Positions 1 through 8,974 of a stretch of 64,000 nucleotides of DNA are shown piece by piece. The stretch is from Pseudomonas sp. SID14000 (lineage in GTDB: Bacteria; Pseudomonadota; Gammaproteobacteria; Pseudomonadales; Pseudomonadaceae), in the NCBI RefSeq assembly GCF_002165135.1, contig NZ_NFZQ01000005.1, positions 186,001 to 250,000 of the forward strand, read 5' to 3'. Made by a program: the position numbers and the translations under genes. Every line of letters starts with the position of its first letter. Within the stretch, counting starts at the first letter, position 1. The notes beneath the pieces were generated by a model, which was not told the origin of the DNA, searched no databases, and saw only the letters and a program-made list of their open reading frames with translations.

Positions 1-2691
1 AATGTCACGCTGTTCCACCTGGCCGAGGACCAGTTGGTAGCCTTCGTGCGTATGGACGCGCTGATCCTCGACGGCCGTTCGATCGCCACTCTGATGCTGG
101 AACTGTTCGACGGCTGCGTGCAGGCTGCCCCTGGCGGGGAAAGCGCTGCCACGCCGACCGGGAACGATACGCGCAAGGAAGCCGCCGCCTACTGGGCGGC
201 AAAGCTGGCCATGGTAGAAAGTGCCCCTCGTCTGCCCTGGCAGGTACCTCTGGAGCAGGCCGGTGCCTCGCGCTACGCGCGTCAGAGCCTGGTCATCGAC
301 AAGCCGCGTTTCGCGGCGCTGAGCAAGATCGGCGCCCGCCAGCGCCTGTTCAAGAATTCCACGCTGATGGCGGTGGTGCTAGAGGTGCTGTCACGCTGGC
401 AGGCCGAGGGTGACCTGTGCGTTGCAGTGCCGGTGGCGCCCCAGACCGACACCGTCTTCGCCAACCGCTCCAGCTTTATCGCCGTCAACTGGCAAAACGG
501 TCCGGCGAGCCTTGCAGAACGCGCCGCGCGCCTGCAGGTGGACGTGCTCGAAGGCCTGCGCCACCTGGCATTTTCCGGCGTCGACCTGGCCCGTCTGCTG
601 TTCGAGCGCTGCGGCCCCGGCCCGGTCCTGCCGGTGGTTATCACCAACGGCCTGTCCTGGCCCTCGGTACCGGACAACAGCGGCATGCATCTGCACGCTG
701 GTCTGACCCAGACACCCCAGGTGGCCATGGATATCCGCTTCTGGGCCGACACCGAAGGCGCCTTGCACCTGGATGTCGACTATGCCCGAGACCTGCTTGC
801 GCCAGCGCTGGTGGCAGGCTACCTGCAGGCCCTGGACAAGGCCATCGAGCAGATCGCCGAGCAGGGCGAGTTTGCCTTCGACGGCAACACCATCATCGAC
901 ACCCGCCACTACTGCCTGAACAGCCGACCTGACGCTGCCTGTGAGGAGCGCTTCCTGGCACATATCGCCCGCAGGTTGTTCACCCCTGACAACCACAAGC
1001 TGGCGCTGGTCCAGGGTGAACGACACCTGAGTTATGCCGAGCTGGGGGCCGGCGTCGCACGCCTGATCGCCGCGCTACGCAAACGCGGCCTCGACCAAGG
1101 CAAGGTACTTGCCCTGTGCCTGCCGCGCAGCCCGGAGCACACCCAGCTGACCTTGGCCTGCGCGCTGACCGGGGTAATCTGGGTGCCGATCGACGCGGCC
1201 GCGCCCGAAGAACGGCGCCGCTACCTGCTGGACAACTGCCAGCCCGACCTGGTGGTACTGGCCGAGGGCGAGGCGTTCGGCCACCCGGTCGCGCGCTGTG
1301 CCGAGCTGCTGGCCGAGCCAGCGGCGTCGCCCGTGGCGCTGCCCGACCTGTCACTGAGCGAGGCACCGGCCTACTACCTGTACACCTCCGGCACCACCGG
1401 CCAGCCGAAGTGCGTGGTACTGAACAATCGCGCCACCGCCAACGTGATTGGCGCCACCTTGGCGCACTGGGCCGTGACCGAGCACGACGTGTTCCTCTCG
1501 GTGACCCCGCTGCACCACGACATGTCGGTATTCGACGTGCTGGGCAGCCTGGCCGCCGGCGCTACCCTGGTGCTGCCAGGGCCAGGCGAGGACAAGGACG
1601 CACTGCGCTGGAACCAGTTGATCGAACAGTACCGGGTGACACTGTGGTGCTCGGTGCCGGCGATGCTCGAGATGCTCCTGGCCTGCCGCGCAAGCCATAC
1701 CCTGGCGAGCCTGCGGCTGATCGCCCAAGGTGGCGACTACATAAAGCCGGCGGTGATCGGCGAGCTGCGCGAACTGTTGCCGCAAGCGCGCCTGGTCTCC
1801 CTTGGCGGGCCAACTGAAACCACCATCTGGAGCATCTGGCACGACATCACTGCCGAAGACCGCAGCCAGGTACCCTACGGCCGCCCACTGCCGGGCAACG
1901 GCTACCTGGTACTCGACGGCCAGGGCCGGCATTGCCCCGCCGGCGTGGTCGGGCGTATCTACACCATCGGGGTCAACCTGGCGCTGGGCTACTTGCAGGG
2001 CGGCGAGCTGCTGCAAAGCGACTTCGTCCAGGTCGACGACGAGAACGGCCAGACAGTGCGCGCGTTCCGCACCGGCGACTGTGGGCGCTACCGCGCCGAT
2101 GGCACCTTGCTGTTCGACAGCCGGGTCAATGGCTACGTCAAGGTGCGCGGGGTGCGGGTCTCGCTGCCGGACATTGAAATGGCACTGGCCAGCCACCCGG
2201 CGCTGCGTCATGTGCTGGTGGTCGACTTCGGTGACCCACGCCAGGGCGAAGTGAGCCTGGGTGCGTTGTATGTCGCCGACCCCGCCAAAGGTGCGCCAAG
2301 CGTGGCCGACCTGCGCAACCACGCGCATCAGCAGCTGGCGCAGTCCCATGTGCCTACGCGCTTCGTCAGCGTTGCCGAGCTTCCGCTGTCACAGAACGGC
2401 AAGCCCGATCGACCCAGGGCCAGGGCGCTGCTGGAGGCCCACGCTCCGGTAGACAGTGCTGTCACGTCGCGCGTCCGCGACCAGGTACTGGAAATCTACC
2501 TGGCGGTACTCGGCGCCACGCCACGCGCCGGCGCAGTGGACTTCCTCAGCTTGGGCCTGCGCCCGCAGCACCTGAAAACCCTGGCTGCGCGCCTGCAGGA
2601 ACACTTCGCCGTGGTCCTGTCCCCTGGGCAACTGCTGCGCTGCCGCACCCCCGAAGATGTCGAACTACTGCTCAGCGCCACTGGCGCCTGA
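1..2691 (+). CDS. Siderophore NRPS, Cy-A-carrier (AngR/BasD-like), 5' end missing
   Basis: Reading frame is open from base 1, so the true start lies left of the window; 896 codons are visible. The first ~280 residues are the end of a heterocyclization (Cy) domain: the DxxxxDxxS signature is intact (D19, D24, S27). The adenylation domain follows (about 310-780), with A3 [11 protein letters not shown]5 GGPTE, A7 RTGD and the A10 lysine in NGKPDR; the A8 region ([12 protein letters not shown]) is atypical. A carrier-like tail ends the protein, but where the family has GGxS it reads LGLRPQ (852 onward), so the phosphopantetheine serine is replaced by Pro855. No thioesterase follows. The order Cy-A-carrier with a serine-less carrier resembles AngR of anguibactin synthesis. 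The A-domain pocket, aligned by eye, ends L-I-W as in cysteine-activating domains but differs at other positions. Likely role: activation of Cys, Ser or Thr for a siderophore, loading a carrier in trans. The next gene, 74 bp on, is the N-hydroxylase. Confidence 0.85.
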   Translation, partial: NVTLFHLAEDQLVAFVRMDALILDGRSIATLMLELFDGCVQAAPGGESAATPTGNDTRKEAAAYWAAKLAMVESAPRLPWQVPLEQAGASRYARQSLVIDKPRFAALSKIGARQRLFKNSTLMAVVLEVLSRWQAEGDLCVAVPVAPQTDTVFANRSSFIAVNWQNGPASLAERAARLQVDVLEGLRHLAFSGVDLARLLFERCGPGPVLPVVITNGLSWPSVPDNSGMHLHAGLTQTPQVAMDIRFWADTEGALHLDVDYARDLLAPALVAGYLQALDKAIEQIAEQGEFAFDGNTIIDTRHYCLNSRPDAACEERFLAHIARRLFTPDNHKLALVQGERHLSYAELGAGVARLIAALRKRGLDQGKVLALCLPRSPEHTQLTLACALTGVIWVPIDAAAPEERRRYLLDNCQPDLVVLAEGEAFGHPVARCAELLAEPAASPVALPDLSLSEAPAYYLYTSGTTGQPKCVVLNNRATANVIGATLAHWAVTEHDVFLSVTPLHHDMSVFDVLGSLAAGATLVLPGPGEDKDALRWNQLIEQYRVTLWCSVPAMLEMLLACRASHTLASLRLIAQGGDYIKPAVIGELRELLPQARLVSLGGPTETTIWSIWHDITAEDRSQVPYGRPLPGNGYLVLDGQGRHCPAGVVGRIYTIGVNLALGYLQGGELLQSDFVQVDDENGQTVRAFRTGDCGRYRADGTLLFDSRVNGYVKVRGVRVSLPDIEMALASHPALRHVLVVDFGDPRQGEVSLGALYVADPAKGAPSVADLRNHAHQQLAQSHVPTRFVSVAELPLSQNGKPDRPRARALLEAHAPVDSAVTSRVRDQVLEIYLAVLGATPRAGAVDFLSLGLRPQHLKTLAARLQEHFAVVLSPGQLLRCRTPEDVELLLSATGA

Positions 2692-2765
2692 GTCCGCTAC
2701 GCCCCAGGCGGGCGCCGTCGTGGCGTCCGCCCTTCCCTGACAGCAGGATGTAGGAGAAACACTGG

Positions 2766-4085
2766 ATGAAGGATACACCCACCGTAGATATCGCCGGCAT
2801 AGGCATCGGCCCGTTCAATCTGGGGCTGGCCGCGCTACTGGCCCGCCACCCCGAGAAAAGCGGCGTATTTCTCGAGCGCAAGGTCGAGTTTCGCTGGCAC
2901 GAAGGCCTGCTGCTACCAGGTACCACCCTGCAGGTGCCGTTTCTCGCCGACCTGGTAACCATGGCCGACCCCACCCATCCGTTGAGCTACCTGAACTACC
3001 TGCACCAGCACGACCGGCTGTACCAGTTCTACTACTACGACAACTTCCAGGTGCCGCGCCGCGAATATGACCACTACTGCCGCTGGGCCTCGCAGCAGCT
3101 GGCGAGCTGCCATTTCGCAGAGGAGGTCTGCGACGTCAGCTATGACGCCCAGGCCGACCGCTTCCTGATCGAGAGCCAGTCGCTGTCGGGGTTCAAGCGC
3201 TACTACCAAAGCCGCCACCTGGCCGTGGGCATCGGTACCTCGCCGATCCTGCCGCGCTGGGCGCAGGTCAAGAGCAGTGCGCCGATCATGCACTCTGCGG
3301 AGTTCGGCAAGCGCCAGGCGCAATTGCGCGACTGCCGCCAGGTCACTGTCATCGGCTCCGGCCAGAGCGCCGCAGAATGCGTGCTGGCCCTGTTCGCCGA
3401 GCTGACGCCGGAGCGGGTCGCGGCAGGCGCGTCGATCCGCTGGATCACCCGCACACCGGGCTTCCACCCGATGGAGTACTCCAAGCTCGGCCAGGAGTGC
3501 TTCACCCCTTCCTACATGGCCTACTTCCACAGCATCCCCCGCGAACGCCGACGCGATATCGTCGCTGGCCAAGGGTTGTTGTACAAAGGCATCAGTTTCT
3601 CGACCATTGGCGACATCTACGACCTGATCTACGAGCGCTCGATCGGTGGCGCCGAAACCGGGCTGACGCTATTGTCCAACTGCGAAGTGGAACGCCTCGA
3701 GGACCAGGCCGGTCGCCTCAAGGTCTGCTATCGCCATCGCGAGCTGGAACAGACCGGCGCCTTCGAGACCGATGCCATTGTCGCAGCCACCGGCTATGGC
3801 CATGCCTGGCCGCAGTGGTTCAAGCGCCTCAAGGGCCGTGTGCTGGCAACCGACGACCAAGGTGACTGCATTGTCGAGGAGGACTTCACTGCGCGCCGCT
3901 GCGACAAGGGCAGCGGCCGCGTGTTCGTGCAGAACGCAGAGATCTTCCAGCACGGCGTCGGCTCGCCCGATCTGGGCATCGCCGCGATCCGCAACGCGAC
4001 GATCCTCAACCAGTTGCTGGGGCGCGATCACTACCGTCTGCCAAGGCGCTCGGCCTTTCAGCAGTACGGAATGCACGACGCCTGA
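2766..4085 (+). CDS. Flavin-dependent amine N-monooxygenase (siderophore N-hydroxylase)
   Basis: 439 aa, full length for the lysine/ornithine N-monooxygenase family. The FAD site is at the N-terminus (GIGIGPFNLGLAAL, residues ~10-23) and the NADPH site in the middle (VIGSGQSAAECV, ~197-208); the C-terminal part has the ATGY motif. A good ribosome site (AGGAG, 2752-2756) precedes ATG 2766. The enzyme makes a hydroxylamine from a primary amine using NADPH and O2, supplying a hydroxamate iron ligand. In the anguibactin/acinetobactin/pseudomonine family the homologues (AngU, BasC, PmsF type) act in making N-hydroxyhistamine; lysine, ornithine or putrescine cannot be excluded from sequence alone. 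It lies behind the Cy-A NRPS in the same orientation, as basC does next to basD, and is closed by a strong terminator at 4104-4130. Confidence 0.9.
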   Translation: MKDTPTVDIAGIGIGPFNLGLAALLARHPEKSGVFLERKVEFRWHEGLLLPGTTLQVPFLADLVTMADPTHPLSYLNYLHQHDRLYQFYYYDNFQVPRREYDHYCRWASQQLASCHFAEEVCDVSYDAQADRFLIESQSLSGFKRYYQSRHLAVGIGTSPILPRWAQVKSSAPIMHSAEFGKRQAQLRDCRQVTVIGSGQSAAECVLALFAELTPERVAAGASIRWITRTPGFHPMEYSKLGQECFTPSYMAYFHSIPRERRRDIVAGQGLLYKGISFSTIGDIYDLIYERSIGGAETGLTLLSNCEVERLEDQAGRLKVCYRHRELEQTGAFETDAIVAATGYGHAWPQWFKRLKGRVLATDDQGDCIVEEDFTARRCDKGSGRVFVQNAEIFQHGVGSPDLGIAAIRNATILNQLLGRDHYRLPRRSAFQQYGMHDA

Positions 4086-4103
4086 GCGAAGTACAGCAAA
4101 AGA

Positions 4104-4130
4104 AAACGGGGCGCCTGGCGCCCCGTTTCT
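4104..4130. terminator. Bidirectional rho-independent terminator
   Basis: A 12-bp perfect inverted repeat (AAACGGGGCGCC / GGCGCCCCGTTT) flanked by A- and T-rich ends lies between the convergent N-hydroxylase gene and the minus-strand NRPS gene. It can stop transcription from both sides. Confidence 0.85.
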
Positions 4131-4149
4131 TGCTTGCGCAAAACCTGGC

Positions 4150-6297
4150 TCAGACGTTGAGTTGCTCCAGGCGCACGCTACCGGAGGCCGGGTTGACGAA
4201 CTGCGCGAACACCCGCTCGATGGCTGCGCTGACACGCGCCATCTGCGCGGCGCTATAGCGATCGGAACAGTAGGTCACCACCAGGCGCAAGGCGCGCTGG
4301 CCGTCGAGCATGTTCTCCATGATCTCGAACTGGATACCGAACATCGACTGGCTCTTGTCCGGGTCGATCTGACGGTAGCGAATCGCCTGGCCCTCGGGCG
4401 TGCTCAGTGCGCCGTTGAGGGCATTATTGGCATGGATCTGCACATATACGTCGAACAACAGGCCATCTGCGGGGGTCATGCCCAGCGCCTGCTGGATGTG
4501 CTCCATCGGCACATCGGCGTAGGCCATGGAGTCATTGATCATGCGGCTGGTGTGCTCGATCAGTGCGCCCAAGGTCTGTTGCCGGTCGAACTGCACGCGG
4601 TGCGCAACCATGGTGGTGAAGTAGCCGACGCTTTCGTAATAGGCCGGGTCGCTGCGCCCGGAGGCAGAGGTGCCAATCACCAGGTCCTGCAAGTCGCCCA
4701 CTTTGTGCAGGGCCAGGGCGATGGCGCTATAGACCACGCCGAACAGCGACGCGTTGTGCTGCCGGGCAAAGCCGTAGAGGCCGTCGATCAGCGCCTGTGA
4801 CGGGCAAATCTCGAACCACTCGGCACGGGTGCTGGCCTCGCCGTTCGCCACTGCGGTCGGCGCGCCGATGGTGGGCAGGGTCAACCCCGGGGTGGCGGGA
4901 CGCAGCATGTCGGTCCAGTACGCCAGGTGCCGTTGATCGATGCCCCGGGCCTGCTCGCGCTGCGCATACTCATGGAACGAACGCGCCGGGGTCGCCCAGG
5001 TCGGCGCCCGACCGGCAGCACGGGCCAGGTACGCCTGGGCCAGCTCTTCCATGATCACGTTCAGCGACCATTCGTCGATTGCCATGTGGTGAACCAGCAG
5101 TGACAAGGTCTGGCGCCCATGCTGCGGGTCGCGGAAGAAACGCACACGCATCGGAAGCTCGCGAGCCAGGTCGAAGCGGTAACCTGCCTCGCTGGCCAGC
5201 GAGGCGCCTTCGCCTTCGCCGCTCGGCCAGAACCACTTGTAGTTCGCCAACCCAGCCAACGGCACCATGCGCTGGTAAGCCTGGTCAGCATCGAAGTGGA
5301 AAGTGGTGCGCAGGCTGGCGTGGCGCTCGACCAGGTCGGCGAAGGCCCGCTCGAACAGCACCTCGTCGACCTCGTCGAGGAAGTCCATGGCGAACGGCAG
5401 GTTGAAGATAGTGCCGAAGTCGAAGGCGGCATAGGTGCGCCCAAGGGAGGCCTGGGCCAGGGCGAAAGGTGCCGTCTGCAGCTCCGGTGCCTGCTCGGGC
5501 GCGCTCGCCGCACCTGCCGCTTGCACCTGCGCCCGCGCCGCCAGGGCCCGGGCCGTCGGCGCACTGAAGAAATCGTTGAATTGCAGCCCGATGCCGTGGT
5601 TGCCCAACAGCTTGCCGATAATGCGGGTGGCCAGCAGCGAGTGGCCGCCGAAATCGAAGAAGTCGTCGTCCACGGTCATGCCGGGCTCGGCCAGGGCAGT
5701 GCGGAACTCGCCGAGAATGACTGCGGCAATATCGTTGCCAGTGCCCGGTACCGCAGCGACAGGCTCGGGGGCGCCGCCGGCACCCTGGCGCCAGGGCAGG
5801 TGTGGCGCGCCGAGCGGTCGGCCGGCATAGGCATCCATGACCAGGCGGTAGAGGTCATCCTCGCGACAAGTCTGGTCGAGCACCTGATGAAGGACGAAAG
5901 CCAGTATCAACGTCTGGCCGTTGTACAGCACCAGGGCGTTGAACGGCGGTTGCTGTTCAGCATCCCACGGCAGGTTCTGCAAGGTTTGCAAGCGCGCTTC
6001 GGCCTGGGCATCGCTTTCGACCGGCGAGACGCTGACGCAAGCACGCCAGTCACTGCCGCTCACCTTGTGCAGTTCGCCGTCATCGTTGAAGCGATAGCGG
6101 GCATTGAGTGCTGGCAGTTGGCTGACAACTGCCTGCAACGCCTGTTCGAGCCGGGCCAGATCAAGGCCGTCGGCGAAACGCCAGGCGCTGAAGTGCCTGA
6201 ATGCCTGGTCCGGATATTGTTGCTGCGTGAGCCATACATGCTCTTCAAAACCACTGACAGAAAGCTGCGCGGCAGCCTCTGGATTTCGTTCCATCAT
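4150..6297 (-). CDS. NRPS with partial C, carrier and condensation domain (AngM/BasB-like)
   Basis: 715 aa from ATG 6297 (a second ATG follows at 6294). The frame stays open to 6480, but that start would lie inside the Fur-like box. Residues ~15-190 look like the N-terminal half of a condensation domain with a degraded active site (LHQVLDQ around 136-142; the first His and the Gly of HHxxxDG are lost). A complete carrier follows (DFFDFGGHSL, Ser220), then a full C domain (~275-700) with intact HHMAID (H403, H404, D408). There is no A domain and no thioesterase, so the carrier must be loaded in trans, and the terminal C domain probably releases the chain onto a soluble amine, as AngM does in anguibactin synthesis. 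The gene is convergent to the N-hydroxylase and divergent from the sigma factor gene. Product identity is inferred. Confidence 0.87.
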   Translation of the reverse strand: MMERNPEAAAQLSVSGFEEHVWLTQQQYPDQAFRHFSAWRFADGLDLARLEQALQAVVSQLPALNARYRFNDDGELHKVSGSDWRACVSVSPVESDAQAEARLQTLQNLPWDAEQQPPFNALVLYNGQTLILAFVLHQVLDQTCREDDLYRLVMDAYAGRPLGAPHLPWRQGAGGAPEPVAAVPGTGNDIAAVILGEFRTALAEPGMTVDDDFFDFGGHSLLATRIIGKLLGNHGIGLQFNDFFSAPTARALAARAQVQAAGAASAPEQAPELQTAPFALAQASLGRTYAAFDFGTIFNLPFAMDFLDEVDEVLFERAFADLVERHASLRTTFHFDADQAYQRMVPLAGLANYKWFWPSGEGEGASLASEAGYRFDLARELPMRVRFFRDPQHGRQTLSLLVHHMAIDEWSLNVIMEELAQAYLARAAGRAPTWATPARSFHEYAQREQARGIDQRHLAYWTDMLRPATPGLTLPTIGAPTAVANGEASTRAEWFEICPSQALIDGLYGFARQHNASLFGVVYSAIALALHKVGDLQDLVIGTSASGRSDPAYYESVGYFTTMVAHRVQFDRQQTLGALIEHTSRMINDSMAYADVPMEHIQQALGMTPADGLLFDVYVQIHANNALNGALSTPEGQAIRYRQIDPDKSQSMFGIQFEIMENMLDGQRALRLVVTYCSDRYSAAQMARVSAAIERVFAQFVNPASGSVRLEQLNV

Positions 6298-6461
6298 GGA
6301 AAATCCCGCCTTAACGAACAAGACAACAGATGGAAAGGACGGCCTGGATACCGACGCCCCTTCCTCGATCCGGTGATGGCACCCGTCTGGACCGGGTGCC
6401 AAGGTAATAGCCGCCCTGAGCGCGTTGCATGGTCTAGAGGAACCCCGTATGCTCTGAATAT

Positions 6462-6482
6462 TAATCATAACTATTCTCATTA
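6462..6482. promoter_or_regulatory. Candidate Fur box between divergent NRPS and sigma genes
   Basis: TAATCATAACTATTCTCATTA; read on the other strand it gives TAATGAGAATAGTTATGATTA, close to the repeated NATWAT pattern of Fur sites. It lies in the 221-bp gap between the minus-strand NRPS start and the plus-strand sigma factor, so one Fur site could repress both when iron is plentiful. Match judged by eye. Confidence 0.65.
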
Positions 6483-6518
6483 GTCAAAACAGGGCATTGC
6501 CAGCATTCAGGGAGAAGT

Positions 6519-7040
6519 GTGGTGAACAACGGACCGTTCACGCTCGAGCAGCAATTGGGCCAGTTGTATGTCGAACATCACAGTTGGCTGTACAGCCTGC
6601 TGCGGCGCAGGCTGGGAAACTCGTTCGATGCAGCCGACCTCGTCCACGATGTCTATCTCAAACTGCTCAAGCGCGGCAGTGTTCCCGCCGCCGAGGTCAG
6701 CCGCTGCTACCTCACGCAGATCGCCAAGGGGCTGGTGATTGATCTCTATCGTCGACGCCGAGTCGAATCCGGACACCTCAATGGCCTCAAGGAACAGAGC
6801 GAACCGCTGGCCCCCTCGGAGGAAGCCCGCGCCCTGCTCCTGGAAACCCTGACTCAGATCGAGGCCGCCCTCCATGCCCAGCCTGCCAAGGCTCGCCAGG
6901 CCCTGTTGATGTACAAGCTCAACGGCATGGCGCAGCGCGATATCGCCAGCGAACTGCAGGTGTCGGTGTCATCTGTCGAGAAATACATCGCTTCGGGGTT
7001 GCGTGCCTGCGTCCCGTTCGCCTCCTCAAGCGGCGCGTGA
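6519..7040 (+). CDS. ECF (iron-starvation, FecI-type) RNA polymerase sigma factor
   Basis: 173 aa, typical ECF length. Region 2 is near residues 8-75 (HHSWLYSLLRRRLG, then AADLVHDVYLKLL); region 4 with its helix-turn-helix is near 125-165 (MAQRDIASELQVSVSSVEKY). Two adjacent GTG codons (6519 and 6522) could start the protein; AGGGAG at 6509-6514 is better spaced for 6522. It would direct polymerase to siderophore promoters in iron limitation. No anti-sigma (FecR-type) gene is beside it, and the TonB receptor in this locus lacks an N-terminal signalling domain, so control is more likely by transcription through the Fur-like box just upstream than by surface signalling. The first transporter gene starts 131 bp after it. 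Confidence 0.87.
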   Translation: MVNNGPFTLEQQLGQLYVEHHSWLYSLLRRRLGNSFDAADLVHDVYLKLLKRGSVPAAEVSRCYLTQIAKGLVIDLYRRRRVESGHLNGLKEQSEPLAPSEEARALLLETLTQIEAALHAQPAKARQALLMYKLNGMAQRDIASELQVSVSSVEKYIASGLRACVPFASSSGA

Positions 7041-7171
7041 TCATCCACACGCTGTTTGAGGAATTCAGCTCGCCATGCGGAATACCCGGTATGCACAGTG
7101 CGAAACGCCAGGCGACAAGGACATCAGGCACGCCCAACGGGCAGCCTGCCGTAGTCATTTCAGGAGATTCA

Positions 7172-8974
7172 ATGAGCGCCAACGATGCAAGCGAGGCAAC
7201 CCCAACCCCCAGCGGCACGGTAGCGCAGGTGCTGCGGCCGATCCGCAAACGCCTGATCATCGCCGGGACCTTGGCCGCCGTCGGTAGCATGCTGACCCTG
7301 GTGCCACTGGCTGGCATCGCCCATGTCGCCCAACTGGTGCTTGCACCACAGGCCGCCGACAACTGGGCCCAGGTCCAGGCCAACGTCTGGCAGGTAGCAG
7401 GGCTCAGCCTGCTGAGCCTGCTGCTCGGGATGCTGCTGGTGTCCCTTGGCGAGAGCCTCGCACACCTGGCCGACAACCACATCACCCGCCACCTGCGTCG
7501 GGCCATCACCCGGCGCCTGGCCCGGGTGCCGCTGGGCTGGTTCTCCAGCCGCGCCTCCGGCGAGGTCAAGCAGGTGATGCAGGACGATGTTGCCACCCTG
7601 CATAGCCTCACCGCGCACTTCTACACCACCGTGGGGCGCTGTTTCGGCGCGGTAGCGATCTCGACGTTGTACCTGTTCGCCATGGACTGGCGCATGGCGC
7701 TGGTCTCGCTGTTGCCCTTCCCGCTGTTCCTGCTGTTTTTCCGCCGCGCTACCAAGGCCAGTGGCAAGAACCTGCAGGCGTTCGGCGCCGGCATGGCGCG
7801 GATCAACAATGCAGTGGTCGAATTCATCAACGGCACCCCGGTGGTCAAGGCGTTCGGCATTGAGGGCAAGGCCCACGGCAGCTACCGCGAGGCGGTGGAT
7901 GCCTTCGCCACAGCCTTCACCGACTTCACCCGGCCGCTGGTCAGCGGCATTGCCAACGCCCACGCCATGCTGACCCCGGTGGCAGTGCTGGGGGTGGTGC
8001 TGGGCTTCGGTACGCTGTTCTGCGCCCTGGGCTGGATCGCCCCAGCGGGCCTGCTGCCGTTCGCCCTGGTCGCCCCCGGCCTGTGCGCCCCGTTGCTGTT
8101 GCTCAGCTACGTGATGCATGACCTGCAACACGCCACCGGCGCGGCGCAACGGCTGCACGCCCTGCTTCAGACCCCGGTGCTCGAGACCTTGCCAGGCGGT
8201 CCGGCACGCCTGGCGGCCGACGCACCGATCCATGTCGAGCACCTGGTCTACGGCTACGATGGCCAGGCCCCGGTGCTCGACGACATCAGCTTTACCCTCG
8301 AGCCTGGCACGGTCACTGCCATTGTCGGCGCGTCCGGAGCCGGCAAGTCGACCCTGGCCCGCCTGCTGTTACGGTTCTTCGACCCCTGCGCCGGGCGCAT
8401 CTGCATCGGCAATACCGATCTGCGCCAGATCGACAGCCGCCAGCTCTATCGCCATATCGGCTTCGTGCTGCAGGACGTACGCCTGGTCCACGCCAGCCTG
8501 CGCGACAACATCGCCCTCGGCCGGCCTTCGGCCAGCCAGCAGGAGATCGAGCATGCCGCACGCCTGGCCAACATCCATTCACGCATCCTGGCGCTACCAC
8601 GCGGCTACGACTCGGTCATCGGCGAGGATGCGCAGCTTTCCGGTGGCGAGCTGCAGCGGGTGAGTATCGCCCGTGCCGTACTGCTCGATCCGCCGGTGCT
8701 GGTGCTGGACGAAGCCACCGCCGCCGCCGATGCCGAGAACGAGGTGCAGATCCAGCAGGCACTGTCCCGTTTCGCCAAGGGCCGCACTGTGCTGGTAATC
8801 GCCCATCGCCTGGACACGGTGATGCACGCTGACCGGATCATCGTCCTCGACAACGGCCACATCCGCGAACAAGGCAGTCACCACCAGCTGCTCGCCCGCA
8901 ATGACCACTATGCCCGCCTGTGGGCACTGGGTGGCTATCAACAGGCCATGCAAGAGGCGCAAGCACCATGCTGA
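7172..8974 (+). CDS. ABC transporter, fused membrane and ATPase domains (YbtP/BarA type)
   Basis: 600 aa from ATG 7172, chosen because AGGAG (7162-7166) is well placed; the open frame reaches back to 7037 but that part looks non-coding. Six membrane segments fill residues ~20-320. The ATPase has Walker A GASGAGKST, signature LSGGELQRVSIARA, Walker B VLVLDEATAAAD and the H-loop AHRLDTV. The protein pairs with the next gene, with which it overlaps by 7 bp (ATGCTGA), so they probably form a heterodimer. Family members next to siderophore genes include YbtP/YbtQ (implicated in uptake) and BarA/BarB of acinetobactin (assigned to export). Direction cannot be read from sequence; export is favoured because a separate periplasmic-binding-protein importer follows. 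Confidence 0.88.
   Translation: MSANDASEATPTPSGTVAQVLRPIRKRLIIAGTLAAVGSMLTLVPLAGIAHVAQLVLAPQAADNWAQVQANVWQVAGLSLLSLLLGMLLVSLGESLAHLADNHITRHLRRAITRRLARVPLGWFSSRASGEVKQVMQDDVATLHSLTAHFYTTVGRCFGAVAISTLYLFAMDWRMALVSLLPFPLFLLFFRRATKASGKNLQAFGAGMARINNAVVEFINGTPVVKAFGIEGKAHGSYREAVDAFATAFTDFTRPLVSGIANAHAMLTPVAVLGVVLGFGTLFCALGWIAPAGLLPFALVAPGLCAPLLLLSYVMHDLQHATGAAQRLHALLQTPVLETLPGGPARLAADAPIHVEHLVYGYDGQAPVLDDISFTLEPGTVTAIVGASGAGKSTLARLLLRFFDPCAGRICIGNTDLRQIDSRQLYRHIGFVLQDVRLVHASLRDNIALGRPSASQQEIEHAARLANIHSRILALPRGYDSVIGEDAQLSGGELQRVSIARAVLLDPPVLVLDEATAAADAENEVQIQQALSRFAKGRTVLVIAHRLDTVMHADRIIVLDNGHIREQGSHHQLLARNDHYARLWALGGYQQAMQEAQAPC

Noticed and set aside
6298..6480. Longer start for the partial C-carrier-C NRPS.
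   Set aside because: It would begin inside the Fur-like box and adds 61 residues with no similarity to the family.
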